Assembly: GCA_026770585.1 (NCBI GenBank)
Contig: MU646604.1
Coordinates: forward strand, 187,807-199,008
Direction of reading: 5' to 3'
Origin: Baffinella frigidus
Taxonomy: Eukaryota > Cryptophyceae > Cryptomonadales > Baffinellaceae
Length of the DNA: 11,202 nt
Shown here piece by piece: positions 1-5,099 of the stretch. Under the pieces are notes generated by a model. The model saw only the letters and a list, made by a program, of their open reading frames with translations. It had not been told where the DNA came from and did no database searches. Position numbers and translations under genes: made by a program. Position 1 is the first letter of the stretch; the number at the start of each line of letters is the position of its first letter.

Positions 1-1
1 C

Positions 2-128
2 TGACACGTCCCGCGCGGCAGGCGGTGTCTCCGGAGCGGTGCGTTTATCTGTTGACACGTCCTTGGAAGGGTGTGCATATCTAATGTCACGTCCCTGTCA
101 CGTCCCGCGCGGCAGGCGGTGTCTCCGG
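2..128. repeat. 33-bp direct repeat, two copies
   Basis: A 33-bp segment at 2-34 recurs at 96-128 with one visible difference near its start (gacac versus gtcac). Its core is CCCGCGCGGCAGGCGGTGTC. The 61 bp between the copies hold further TGACACGTCC and TGTCACGTCC fragments, so the unit is probably an older degenerate tandem. I see no convincing gene here; the open frame at 39-221 runs straight into the neighbouring satellite and looks fortuitous. Confidence 0.8.
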
Positions 129-177
129 CGGGCGCACACTCTCCGATCGCCCTCCCGCTGTTCGAGACGTCAGGCTG

Positions 178-419
178 CCCCGCACGATATTTTGACTAGT
201 CCCGCACGACATGTTGACTAGTCCCGCACGACATTTTGACTAGCCCCGCACGATATTTTGACTAGCCCCGCACGACATTTTGACTAGCCCCGCACGACAT
301 TTTGACTAGCCCCGCACGACATTTTGACTAGTCCCGCACGACATGTTGACTAGCCCCGCACGATATTTTGACTAGTCCCGCACGACATTTTAACTTACCC
401 CGCACGACATTTTAACTAC
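178..419. repeat. 22-bp satellite, 11 tandem copies, TTGACTAG core
   Basis: Eleven head-to-tail 22-bp units with consensus YCCCGCACGAYATKTTGACTAG. The register is exact, with units starting at 178, 200, 222 and so on to 398. Variation is confined mainly to three positions (Y, Y, K). The last two units carry TTAACT instead of TTGACT, and beyond 419 the motif dissolves into CTCGCACC and TTTGACTAAT fragments to about 514. There are no spacers, so it is not a CRISPR array. TTGACT resembles the W-box core bound by WRKY factors in plants; whether that applies here is unknown. Confidence 0.95.
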
Positions 420-514
420 ACCCTCAAGGCAGTTGTGACTCATCTCGCACCACAAAATTTTGGGATTAGTCATTTGACTAATCTCGCACCATTTGACTAA
501 TTCCAAAATTTTGA
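420..514. repeat. Degenerate right edge of the 22-bp satellite
   Basis: Scattered remnants of the satellite: CTCGCACC at two places, TTTGACTAAT at two places, and CAAAATTTTG-type palindromic cores. The decay is directional, away from the regular array, as expected if unequal exchange keeps only the centre homogeneous. Confidence 0.6.
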
Positions 515-682
515 CCCGGGCTGGGGGTGTTCCAGGATCTGAACCGCGCAGGCTTTGCATCAGAACGGCATGAAACCATGTCTTATTTTAAATTTGGTAC
601 CCGGATCCGAAATTTGGAGAAACAGATCGGACGTGGAAAGGACGAGGATTTGCGTCTCACTTGGGACCGCACACTCATTTAG
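515..682 (+). CDS. Exon-like open frame, unknown protein
   Basis: A frame open from the TGA at 512-514 to the TAG at 680-682, missed by ATG-based calling. After a possible acceptor (GTGTTCCAG, exon from 536) it reads DLNRAGFASERHETMSYFKF and continues through RIRNLEKQIGRGKDEDLRLT. The composition is mixed, charged and not low complexity, unlike the satellites around it. The same frame continues past the TAG to 970, broken only by two more TAG codons. I do not recognise the protein. It could be a decayed exon, an exon followed by an unrecognised intron, or chance; no paralogous copy in the window tests it. Confidence 0.35.
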   Translation, partial: PGLGVFQDLNRAGFASERHETMSYFKFGTRIRNLEKQIGRGKDEDLRLTWDRTLI

Positions 683-970
683 TACCACGAAATGAAACGT
701 TGCGCTCTGAAATTCTCACGAATGACCTGGCGTGGCCTAGGCGTAACGGCACGAGTCGACGCATAGGTTACCCGAAACTAGGTTTTACACCGCCCGCGGG
801 TTTGTCCTAGGAGCGTAGTTCTAGCTTTTACCTATGTCCCTATAACCTACCCTATGGCTTCATCCATGTTCCATATCTCAGGGCTCGGGGGTTCATTGGG
901 GATCAGGGTTTATGGCTTCATCCATGTTCCTGTCTGGAGAGGATACCCGGGAACGTGTTGGTCGAATGGT
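683..970 (+). pseudogene. Same-frame continuation with in-frame TAG codons
   Basis: Directly downstream, the same frame reads YHEMKRCALKFSRMTWRGLG, then TAG at 764 and 779, then about 63 open codons to the TGA at 971. All three internal stops across 515-970 are TAG. A perfect 20-bp direct repeat (TATGGCTTCATCCATGTTCC) lies at 853-872 and 911-930 inside the last part. This may be a broken gene, or merely a stretch with few stops. Confidence 0.2.
853..930. repeat. 20-bp perfect direct repeat pair
   Basis: TATGGCTTCATCCATGTTCC occurs at 853-872 and again at 911-930, 58 bp apart. The copies are in different reading frames, so this is a DNA-level duplication. Confidence 0.85.
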
Positions 971-1055
971 TGACTGATCCCAACAGAGATCAGTCAAATA
1001 GTTGACTGATCTCACGAACATAGAGTTGACTAATCCGGAAACACGTCTGTTGACT
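969..1055. repeat. Cluster of TTGACTGATC motifs with a small hairpin
   Basis: TTGACTGATC at 970-979 faces its inverse GATCAGTCAA at 988-997 across an 8-nt loop, and a direct copy follows at 1002-1011. Two further TTGACT words lie near 1025 and 1050. The same TTGAC core fills the satellite at 178-419 and several hairpin arms downstream. Confidence 0.75.
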
Positions 1056-1063
1056 TACCTTGA

Positions 1064-1225
1064 TTTGTTTGCACCAGGACGATAAATGACCCGAGCCTTC
1101 GTACCAGGAAAAACTCGAATCAGTTAGCACTCGTGGGACGCAGTGCGGGCAGGGGCTATGCAACGATCGAAATTCGTCAAAAACACCGATCAAGTGCTCA
1201 AACCAATCAAATCAGCCAACTGTGA
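1064..1225 (+). CDS. Exon-like block, GRSAGRG family copy 1
   Basis: A frame open between the TGA at 1061 and the TGA at 1223, with a possible acceptor (TTTGCACCAG) ending at 1077. It encodes NQLALVGRSAGRGYATIEIR near its centre (1118-1177). A second copy at 1589-1771 reads LIVGRSAGRGHTTIES and a third, interrupted, lies at 1250-1277. Codon differences between copies 1 and 2 include GGC/GGA and GAA/GAG (silent), TAT/CAT and GCA/ACC (replacement). No family recognised. The alignment fades after the TIE motif. Probably a duplicated exon or gene fragment; translation is unproven. Confidence 0.35.
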   Translation, partial: FVCTRTINDPSLRTRKNSNQLALVGRSAGRGYATIEIRQKHRSSAQTNQISQL

Positions 1226-1249
1226 ACCGATTTGACTGATCTTGAGATG

Positions 1250-1460
1250 ATGTGCGAGCAGGGAATATGCCACGATCTCATCCGGCCAGGTATTTAAATC
1301 AAATGCTCGGGAGTTCCCCGAATGTACGAAAATTACTACACATGATCTTTTGGACACGACTCTTTTATCGCTTGTGTAGTAATTTTCGTTGTATGGGGAA
1401 CTCCGCCGAGCATTTAAATTAAATACCTGACCGGATTAGATCGAGGCCTTTTCGAAGGCA
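1250..1460 (+). pseudogene. Third GRSAGRG-family copy, split by a foldback element
   Basis: Left part 1249-1277 encodes CASREYATI in the same alignment as SAGRGHTTI of the copy at 1628-1654. After the hairpin at 1278-1438 the sequence resumes at GATC (1439) with codons for IEAFSKA, matching position for position the IESREKT of the later copy. Removing the hairpin and one GATC therefore restores collinearity with the sister copies. Confidence 0.5.
1278..1438. mobile_element. Foldback (MITE-like) element, candidate GATC duplication
   Basis: Long imperfect inverted repeat: the left arm runs to 1342 and the right arm starts at 1373, leaving a 30-nt loop. The arms share ATCCGG-CAGGTATTTAA, AAATGCTCGG, GAGTTCCCC and CGAAAATTACTACACA, with small mismatches and one short length difference. 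GATC at 1274-1277 and 1439-1442 flank it. Because GATC is itself palindromic it could instead be the end of the arms. There is no transposase frame. The inner 15 bp (TGTGTAGTAATTTTC) recur at 10752-10766. Confidence 0.65.
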
Positions 1461-1481
1461 ACGATCGGGAGTCACACATGT

Positions 1482-1597
1482 GGAACTCCCCTAAACAGTC
1501 AACTGATTTGACGGATTTGAGCTTAGTGGCTCAAATCCGTCAAATCAGTTGACTAAGCTCAAATCCGTAAAATCAGTTGACTGTTTAGGGGAGTTCC
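1482..1597. repeat. Hairpin with one arm duplicated
   Basis: The left arm 1482-1526 pairs with 1553-1597 over 45 bp with one mismatch. Between them, 1529-1553 is a second, shorter complement of 1502-1526, so the left arm can fold on either. The arms contain GTCAACTGATTTGACGG and end in GGAACTCCCCTAAACAG, sharing GGAACTCC with the arms of the hairpin just upstream. It could be a foldback transposon remnant or a transcribed hairpin source of small RNAs. Confidence 0.85.
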
Positions 1598-1771
1598 CTA
1601 AACCTGATTTCATTGATCGTGGGACGCAGTGCGGGAAGGGGCCATACCACGATCGAGAGCCGTGAGAAGACACTACTGGCGGCGTCCGAGTACCTCCGGG
1701 AGAGCATGCCGCTCTTTGCCTACCAGTACGCCCCCGCCCTAACATCTAGCCTTTGTGTGGGGGGATGTTAA
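1589..1771 (+). CDS. Exon-like block joining GRSAGRG and MPLFAYQYAP motifs
   Basis: A frame open from the TAG at 1586 to the TAA at 1769, 60 codons. It reads LIVGRSAGRGHTTIESREKT then LLAASEYLRESMPLFAYQYA. It has no ATG at the start; ATG 1706 is internal. The first half matches the block at 1064-1225 and the second half the repeats at 1832, 2204 and beyond, so it is the only copy showing both motifs contiguous in one frame and may be closest to the ancestral exon. The end overlaps a 7-bp stem (1740-1770) that recurs in sister copies. No homologous family recognised. Confidence 0.4.
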   Translation, partial: GSSLNLISLIVGRSAGRGHTTIESREKTLLAASEYLRESMPLFAYQYAPALTSSLCVGGC

Positions 1772-1831
1772 GTGGATTTGTTGGCCAACATTTGCTAACA
1801 TCTAGCCTTTGAGTTTTTATTTTTATCAGCT

Positions 1832-1924
1832 ATGTTGGTATCAGTCAAGGTTCCGACGTCCGAGTACCTCCGGGAGAGCATGCCTCTTTTTGCCTACCAG
1901 TACGCACCCTCCCCTGTGTGCTGA
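1832..1924 (+). CDS. Small ATG-started ORF, MPLFAYQYAP copy 2
   Basis: Thirty codons from ATG 1832 to TGA 1922: MLVSVKVPTSEYLRESMPLF then AYQYAPSPVC. Compared with the copy at 2204 it lacks exactly one codon (GCT, Ala), an in-frame difference. It is preceded by CTAACATCTAG at 1795-1805, which resembles a branch point plus acceptor, and a T-rich stretch. It may be an exon rather than a free-standing micropeptide. Confidence 0.35.
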   Translation: MLVSVKVPTSEYLRESMPLFAYQYAPSPVC

Positions 1925-1937
1925 CCTCTAGCCTCTC

Positions 1938-1957
1938 AGGGTTTAGGGTTTAGGGTT
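1938..1957 (-). repeat. Short interstitial telomere-like patch (G-rich strand on +)
   Basis: AGGGTTTAGGGTTTAGGGTT, nearly three TTTAGGG heptamers. Orientation is opposite to all the other telomere-like patches in the window, which show CCCTAAA on the + strand. Confidence 0.85.
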
Positions 1958-2203
1958 GGCTTCATGGTTTAAGGTGCGGGGCTGCATGTGTGTGGGAGGG
2001 TGTAAAGTGAATATGTTGGCATCGATCAGGGCCTTCAATCCCACACCCTAGACCCTGAAGTACCGGGCAAACTCTGCAACTGCTGTGTGCTTACCTGTAC
2101 CCCCCCGCCTTCAACATCTAGCCTTTGTTAAGGGGGGGGGGGGGTTAGTGAATATGTTGGCCACGATTTGCTAACAGGTAGCCTTTGTGTGGGGGGTTGT
2201 TGA

Positions 2204-2434
2204 TTGGATACGTTGGTAGCATTCAAGGTTCCGACGGCTTCCGAGCACCTCCGGGAGAGCATGCCGCTCTTTGCCTACCAGTACGCCCCCGCCCAAATCT
2301 CCCACGAAACCGTCCTTCTACTCAGTTCGTTCGATCGGGGTGGATCATTGGTGGTCGTGAGGGGGCTACTGTCTCCCCTGCCATCAGAGCGCCGTTGTTT
2401 GCCAACAACTACCCTTTGTGTGGGGGGTTGTTGA
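2204..2434 (+). CDS. Exon-like ORF, MPLFAYQYAP copy 3 (longest)
   Basis: Seventy-six codons beginning at a TTG: TLVAFKVPTASEHLRESMPL, then FAYQYAPAQISHETVLLL and a hydrophobic-basic tail LVVVRGLLSPLPSERRC. It is the longest downstream extension of this motif in the window. It is preceded by CTAACAGGTAG (2171-2181). It lacks an ATG at the start, so it would need splicing or a truncated ancestor. The last codons run into the next unit's stem. Function unknown. Confidence 0.35.
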   Translation: MDTLVAFKVPTASEHLRESMPLFAYQYAPAQISHETVLLLSSFDRGGSLVVVRGLLSPLPSERRCLPTTTLCVGGC

Positions 2435-2435
2435 T

Positions 2436-2559
2436 TGGATACGTTGGTATCAGTCGAAGGTTCCGACGGCTTCCGAGCACCTCCGGGAGAGCATGCCGCT
2501 CTGTGCCTACCAGTACGTGCCCGCCCTAACATCTAGCCTTTGTGTGGGGGGATGTTAAG
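2436..2559 (+). pseudogene. MPLFAYQYAP copy 4, frameshifted
   Basis: The DNA is nearly identical to the 2204 copy, but one extra G (CAGTCGAAGG, near 2455) shifts the upstream part relative to the SEHLRESMPLCAYQYVPA frame. It ends like copy 1 with TSSLCVGGC and a TAA. The one-base insertion together with TTT to TGT (Phe to Cys) and GCC to GTG changes suggest decay. Confidence 0.5.
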
Positions 2560-2612
2560 CGGATTTCTTGGCCAAAAATTGCTAACATCTAGCCTTTGCA
2601 TTTTTATTATTA

Positions 2613-2735
2613 TTCGATAGGTTGGTAGCATTCAAGGTTTCGACGGCTTCTGAGCATTCCGCTCTTTTTTTACAAGTGCCTCCCCAGGGCCGCTCCTGTT
2701 TGCCAACATCTAGTTTTTGTGGGGGGGGATATTGA
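2613..2735 (+). pseudogene. MPLFAYQYAP copy 5, truncated
   Basis: LVAFKVSTASEHSALF is readable, but the RESMP segment is deleted between GAGCAT and TCCGCTC, and a run of T replaces the TTTGCC codons. The unit then goes on to a CAACATCTAG box and a G-run like the others. Confidence 0.45.
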
Positions 2736-2787
2736 GTGAATATGTCGGTATGCATCAAGGTTCTCCACCGTTACCTTAAGTTAACGG

Positions 2788-2908
2788 AGGTCCCCCTTTT
2801 GCTTTGAGACGTTCCACTCTCGACTTTTGTCTCGGTGGGCATCACTAGTTCAAGATCGAAACATGCCGCTGTTTGCGTTCCAGTACGCTTCCCCGCCCTA
2901 GTTCTGTT
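2788..2908 (+). CDS. Exon-like block with diverged NMPLFAFQYA motif
   Basis: A frame after the TAA of GTTAACGG reads RSPFCFETFHSRLLSRWASL then VQDRNMPLFAFQYASPP, ending at TAG 2906. Relative to copy 1 the core shows CTC/CTG and GCC/GCG (silent) and TAC/TTC (Tyr to Phe). The upstream half is unrelated to the other units, so this copy may preserve a different exon context. Confidence 0.3.
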
Positions 2909-2937
2909 GTTCGCTTTTCAGTGGGCTTGAGAGAAAT

Positions 2938-3040
2938 CAAGAAGAAGAAGAAGAAGAAGAAGAAGAAGCAAAAGAAAGAGACCTTCTTCATTCTTCCAAG
3001 TAGAAGAAGAAGAATAACTCGAAGAAGAAGAAGAAGAGTA
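2938..3040 (+). repeat. GAA-rich purine tracts
   Basis: About ten GAA triplets from 2938, then a 40-bp mixed stretch, then two more GAA/AGA tracts to 3037. The strand is almost purely purine. This explains the Lys-rich + frame and Phe-rich - frame across it, which I do not call as genes. Long GAA runs can form triplexes. Confidence 0.9.
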
Positions 3041-3158
3041 CCACCCCTACCTGCTAACATTCAGCCTTTTTGTGTGGGGGGGGTACAGTGAGTATGTTGG
3101 TATCAAGCAAGGTGCCCATACTCTCCCGATCGAAACGTTGGGGGAGCTCTGTTCACAG

Positions 3159-3360
3159 GTACGATTATGATTACCACACCGGCACACGGTGGGCTACGAG
3201 GGTTTCGTTGGGGCAGGAATTCAGGGTGCTACGTGACCAAATTGTACCAGAAAATCCTTCAAGTTAATTGCCTCCAGACAAGTCGACTTTTGATGAAAAG
3301 TTCGTAGTCCACCGTGTGGTGATGTACGACAGTGCGAGAGTCCCACGACGGAGCCTCGCT
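3159..3360 (+). pseudogene. Exon-like block with one internal stop
   Basis: After the acceptor-like TTCACAG (ends 3158) a frame encodes YDYDYHTGTRWATRVSLGQE and ends IVPENPSS at TAA 3265. The same frame resumes at once with PPDKSTFDEKFVVHRVVMYD and SARVPRRSLAL, reaching the telomere-like tract at 3361. A second acceptor-like CCTCCAG ends at 3277. Either one exon is broken by a nonsense codon, or these are two exons. Composition is mixed and unlike the flanking repeats. Family not recognised. Confidence 0.35.
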
Positions 3361-3415
3361 CTAAACCCTAAACCCTCAACCCTAAACCCTAAACCCTACA
3401 CCCTACACCCAAACT
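3361..3415 (+). repeat. Telomere-like tract ahead of an exon-like block
   Basis: Degenerate CCCTAAA heptamers including CCCTCAA and CCCTACA variants, followed by CTCTGCCACAG, a plausible 3' splice site for the block starting at 3425. Translating the tract gives the NPKPSTLNPKP-type peptide often seen in spurious predictions. Confidence 0.9.
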
Positions 3416-3424
3416 CTGCCACAG

Positions 3425-3647
3425 ATACGAGACGGACGCCAAGGCCTTCGTACACGGGGTTGATCCTGGGGGGGGGGAGGTTGTCGTCCGTCCGAGCGAA
3501 CCCGGAAAGACGGTACTCCTCCCTCTGTCTCACTCGTATTCTGACGCAGCAATTTGGTTGGCCCGGGCTCTTTTTCTCTCCAAAGTTGACGGATTTGTAC
3601 CGCACACCCAGATTGTCAACTTGAGAATAGTCAGTCAACCGAACTGA
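3425..3647 (+). CDS. Exon-like block, 73 codons, PSEPGKTV motif copy A
   Basis: Immediately after GCCACAG a frame stays open from 3426 to the TGA at 3645 with no ATG. It reads YETDAKAFVHGVDPGGGEVV, VRPSEPGKTVLLPLSHSYSD, AAIWLARALFLSKVDGF. The amino-acid mix is that of a folded protein. The DNA of the middle part recurs at 3650-3720 (copy B) and in pieces at 3880-4300 (copy C). Two other frames here are also fairly open, so frame choice is uncertain. The last 13 codons overlap the 40-bp AAGTTGAC element, so that part may be repeat rather than exon. Family unknown. Confidence 0.4.
3583..3622. repeat. 40-bp element with AAGTTGAC/GTCAACTT ends, copy 1
   Basis: Bounded by 8-bp inverted ends. The same sequence, reverse-complemented and also exactly 40 bp long, lies at 4634-4673. 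A partial direct copy lacking the left end is at about 8552-8583. The right arm of the hairpin at 3913-4066 also holds AAGTTGACGAATTTGTAC. Confidence 0.75.
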
Positions 3648-3649
3648 GG

Positions 3650-3725
3650 GTCGATCCTGGGCTGGGGGGGGGGGTTATCGTCCGTCCGAGCGAATCTGGA
3701 AAGACGGTACTCCCCTCTATATGAC
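3650..3725 (+). pseudogene. Copy B of the PSEPGKTV segment
   Basis: The stretch from CGATCCTGGG through GTCCGTCCGAGCGAATCTGG to AAGACGGTACTCCCC matches copy A at 3462-3521 closely. The G-run is longer, shifting VDPG out of frame with VIVRPSESGKTVL, and TGA follows at 3721. In another frame the region to about 3935 stays open, with the peptide LERRYSPLYDPSSLPYCLWR, so the coding interpretation is ambiguous. Confidence 0.5.
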
Positions 3726-3912
3726 CCAAGTTCTCTCCCCTATTGCCTATGGCGCTATGGTCAAGGGTACTCGACAGTCGCCGCCCTCTTTTCGACAAAC
3801 AAGGCTCCTTTCCGCAGGGGCCGTCGGAGGCTCATAACCGTAGGAAGCAAAATGCCACCCTCGGGTAACGTGACTCCCACTTCATCCTGGGGGGGGGGAA
3901 GTTGTCGTCCGA

Positions 3913-4066
3913 CCTTATGTCAGAAAAGGGATTTTTAAATTCGTTTTCTTAAGTCAACCCCCCTTCAAATTTGTCAACTTATGCGCAGAGAAAAGAATAA
4001 GTTGACGAATTTGTACAGGAATTGACTTAAGAAAACGAATTTAAAAATCCCTGTTCTGAGATAAGC
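3913..4066. mobile_element. Foldback (MITE-like) element
   Basis: Arms 3914-3981 and 3998-4065 (68 bp each, same length, about 60 matching) enclose a 16-nt loop. The outer 39 bp, from CTTAT through AGGGATTTTTAAATTCG to CTTAAGTCAA, are nearly perfect; the inner third is more diverged. CCGA at 3909-3912 and 4067-4070 is a candidate target duplication but the breakpoints are not unique. No coding capacity. Confidence 0.8.
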
Positions 4067-4090
4067 CCGAGCGAACCTGGAAAGACGGTA

Positions 4091-4278
4091 CAGTGGACCT
4101 ACCCTAACACATACCCGTCGGGGCCGGACTGATTCAGTATGTGTGGAGGGTAGGTATGCGTTATGGTGTCCACCCTTCAGGCATACTTCCTTGCAGGGGG
4201 AAATCGGGGGCCGGCCGAAGGAGTATGTGTGGACGGTAAGCATGTGTTACGGTAGCCTGTGTTAGGGTAGGTGCACTG
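4091..4278. mobile_element. 188-bp MITE with CAGTG ends and TA duplication
   Basis: Terminal inverted repeats 4091-4111 (CAGTGGACCTACCCTAACAC plus A) and 4258-4278 match at 20 of 21 positions. TA dinucleotides flank both ends (4089-4090 and 4279-4280). Removing the element and one TA gives GGAAAGACGGTACTCCTCCC, identical to the sister sequence at 3504-3523. CAGTG termini and TA duplication are those of Tc1/mariner-superfamily elements. There is no transposase. Inside, two roughly 50-bp direct repeats (about 4117-4167 and 4203-4255) share GTATGTGTGGA.GGTA. Confidence 0.85.
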
Positions 4279-4363
4279 TACTCCTCCCTTCTGGTGCTGG
4301 CCGGGGGTTCGTTACGGTGAATTTTAATCAAATTTTATTTGGGTTTCGGGTTCAGGATTTGGT

Positions 4364-4470
4364 GTGCTGCTGGCGTTGTGGATTGCCGGGCGCGGGCTGT
4401 TGGGGCAGGTTCGTGACCACCGCCACTGCGGTGGTCCGAAAGTCACGATCCGCGTGGATCGTCTTTTCCT
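4364..4470 (+). CDS. VHVRDSHGG family copy a
   Basis: The frame encodes LLALWIAGRGLLGQVRDHRH then CGGPKVTIRVD, continuing less convincingly into a degenerate telomere-like stretch. Against copy d it shows third-position changes in GTC/GTG, ATC/ATT and CCG/CCC around the KVTIRV core, supporting past selection for this protein frame. It has no ATG. KVTIRV looks like a beta strand, but I cannot name a fold. GGGGCAG before GTTCG may be an acceptor. Confidence 0.4.
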
Positions 4471-4517
4471 AACCTCTAAAACCCCTGCCGCTAACCCCGC
4501 AACCCAAAACCCGAAAC

Positions 4518-4640
4518 TCGAAGCCCTGGACCAAGCACGTCCGAGACAGCAACGGCGGTGACCCCAAAGTGTCGAATCGTTTGGAGGGGAGCATACACAT
4601 GCTCCTCCATATGCATGCTCCTCGTCTATTCCTAAGTTGA
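4518..4640 (+). CDS. VHVRDSHGG family copy b
   Basis: Reads SKPWTKHVRDSNGGDPKVSN then RLEGSIHMLL and ends at TGA 4638. It shares GTCCGAGACAGC-AACGGCGGTGACCCCAAAGTG with copy d. One missing or shifted stretch turns TIRV into SNRL, so this copy may be decaying. Its downstream EGSIHMLL matches EGSMHMLL of copy d. Confidence 0.4.
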   Translation, partial: SKPWTKHVRDSNGGDPKVSNRLEGSIHMLLHMHAPRLFLS

Positions 4641-4673
4641 CATCCTCGATTTGCGGTACAGATCCGTCAACTT
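4634..4673. repeat. 40-bp AAGTTGAC element, inverted copy
   Basis: Reverse complement of the element at 3583-3622. Reading the minus strand gives AAGTTGACGGATCTGTACCG where copy 1 has AAGTTGACGGATTTGTACCG, and both end in TGTCAACTT. Same length, same inverted ends, opposite orientation. Confidence 0.75.
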
Positions 4674-4803
4674 TGGAGCGGGAAAGCGCCCGGGCTCGCC
4701 GAATTGGTTATACCAACAGACTGAGACAGCGCTGGGGCTGTTGGGGCAGGTGCACGTGCGAGACAGCCACGGCGGTTTCCCCGTTGTGGGGTTTCGGGTT
4801 TAA
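4636..4803 (+). CDS. VHVRDSHGG family copy c with long upstream frame
   Basis: Open from the TAA at 4633 to the TAA at 4801, 55 codons without ATG. It reads VDILDLRYRSVNFGAGKRPG, SPNWLYQQTETALGLLGQVH, VRDSHGGFPVVGFRV. ALGLLGQ also precedes the motif in copies a and d (GLLGQ, LGLLLQ), so the exon may extend upstream of the CAG. The first 13 codons are the 40-bp AAGTTGAC element and so are doubtful as coding. Confidence 0.4.
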   Translation, partial: VDILDLRYRSVNFGAGKRPGSPNWLYQQTETALGLLGQVHVRDSHGGFPVVGFRV

Positions 4804-4808
4804 GCTTC

Positions 4809-5018
4809 TTGTGCTGGCGGCGTTCTGAGCTGACGTGTGTCAACATTTGGCATCGTCAACATTTGGCATTGGGACTCTTGTTGCAGGTGCACGTGCGAGA
4901 CAGCCACGGGGGGGACCCCAAAGTGACGATTCGCGTGGAGGGGAGCATGCACATGCTCCTTGTTGAGTTCTCGTCCAATCTCAAGGTCGCACCCTTCCGA
5001 TGCCTACGCTGGCCGTAG
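4809..5018 (+). CDS. VHVRDSHGG family copy d (most complete)
   Basis: From an upstream TGT codon to TAG 5016, with the core QVHVRDSHGGDPKVTIRVEG then SMHMLLVEFSSNLKVAP. Possible acceptor TTGTTGCAG ends at 4886. The upstream DNA has CAACATTTGGCAT twice in tandem (4850-4874). Of the four copies this has the longest uninterrupted match. Unknown function; the repeated copies may be duplicated exons of one gene or fragments of several. Confidence 0.45.
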   Translation: MCWRRSELTCVNIWHRQHLALGLLLQVHVRDSHGGDPKVTIRVEGSMHMLLVEFSSNLKVAPFRCLRWP

Positions 5019-5099
5019 CCTTTGCTTAATTGTTGGTTTTACGCTCGTGCCCAGGTTTTGAACTGGGCTGAACCGAACGTACCACCGAACAGGTTTTGA

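Larger units (their letters stand above)
1681..3110. repeat. Dispersed tandem family, about 160-240 bp per unit, at least 6 copies
   Basis: Anchored on the ATG of GAGAGCATGCCGCTCTTTGC, copies lie at 1706, 1880, 2261, 2493, about 2655 (truncated) and 2863 (diverged). Spacings are about 160 to 240 bp, with one double gap between 1880 and 2261. Each unit also carries CTAACATCTAGCCTTTG, TGTGTGGGGGG, a ATGTTGGTATCA-type box, AAGGTTCCGACG and CTACCAGTACGC. Homopolymer G runs differ in length between copies. Copies differ by frameshifts and truncations, yet the codon frame of the RESMPLFAYQY segment shows mainly silent or conservative changes (CCG/CCT, CTC/CTT/CTG, GCC/GCA/GCG, TAC/TTC). Confidence 0.85.
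3880..4300 (+). pseudogene. Copy C of the PSEPGKTV segment, broken by two insertions
   Basis: TTCATCCTGGGGGGGGGGAA and GTTGTCGTCCG (to 3911) match copy A, the match resumes at CCGAGCGAACCTGGAAAGAC (4067-4086), and resumes again as CTCCTCCCT at 4281. The two gaps are filled by a 154-bp foldback and a 188-bp inverted-repeat element. With both removed, the sequence lines up with 3466-3524. Confidence 0.8.

Noticed and set aside
178-419. CRISPR-like array
   Set aside because: Units are directly adjacent with no spacers; it is an ordinary tandem satellite.
500-600. Possible tRNA-like segment around GTTCCAGGATCTGAACC
   Set aside because: No cloverleaf could be drawn; there is no matching acceptor stem and no proper GGTTCRANTCC box.
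2845-3091. Phe-rich minus and Lys-rich plus frames
   Set aside because: Both are translations of the GAA tract.
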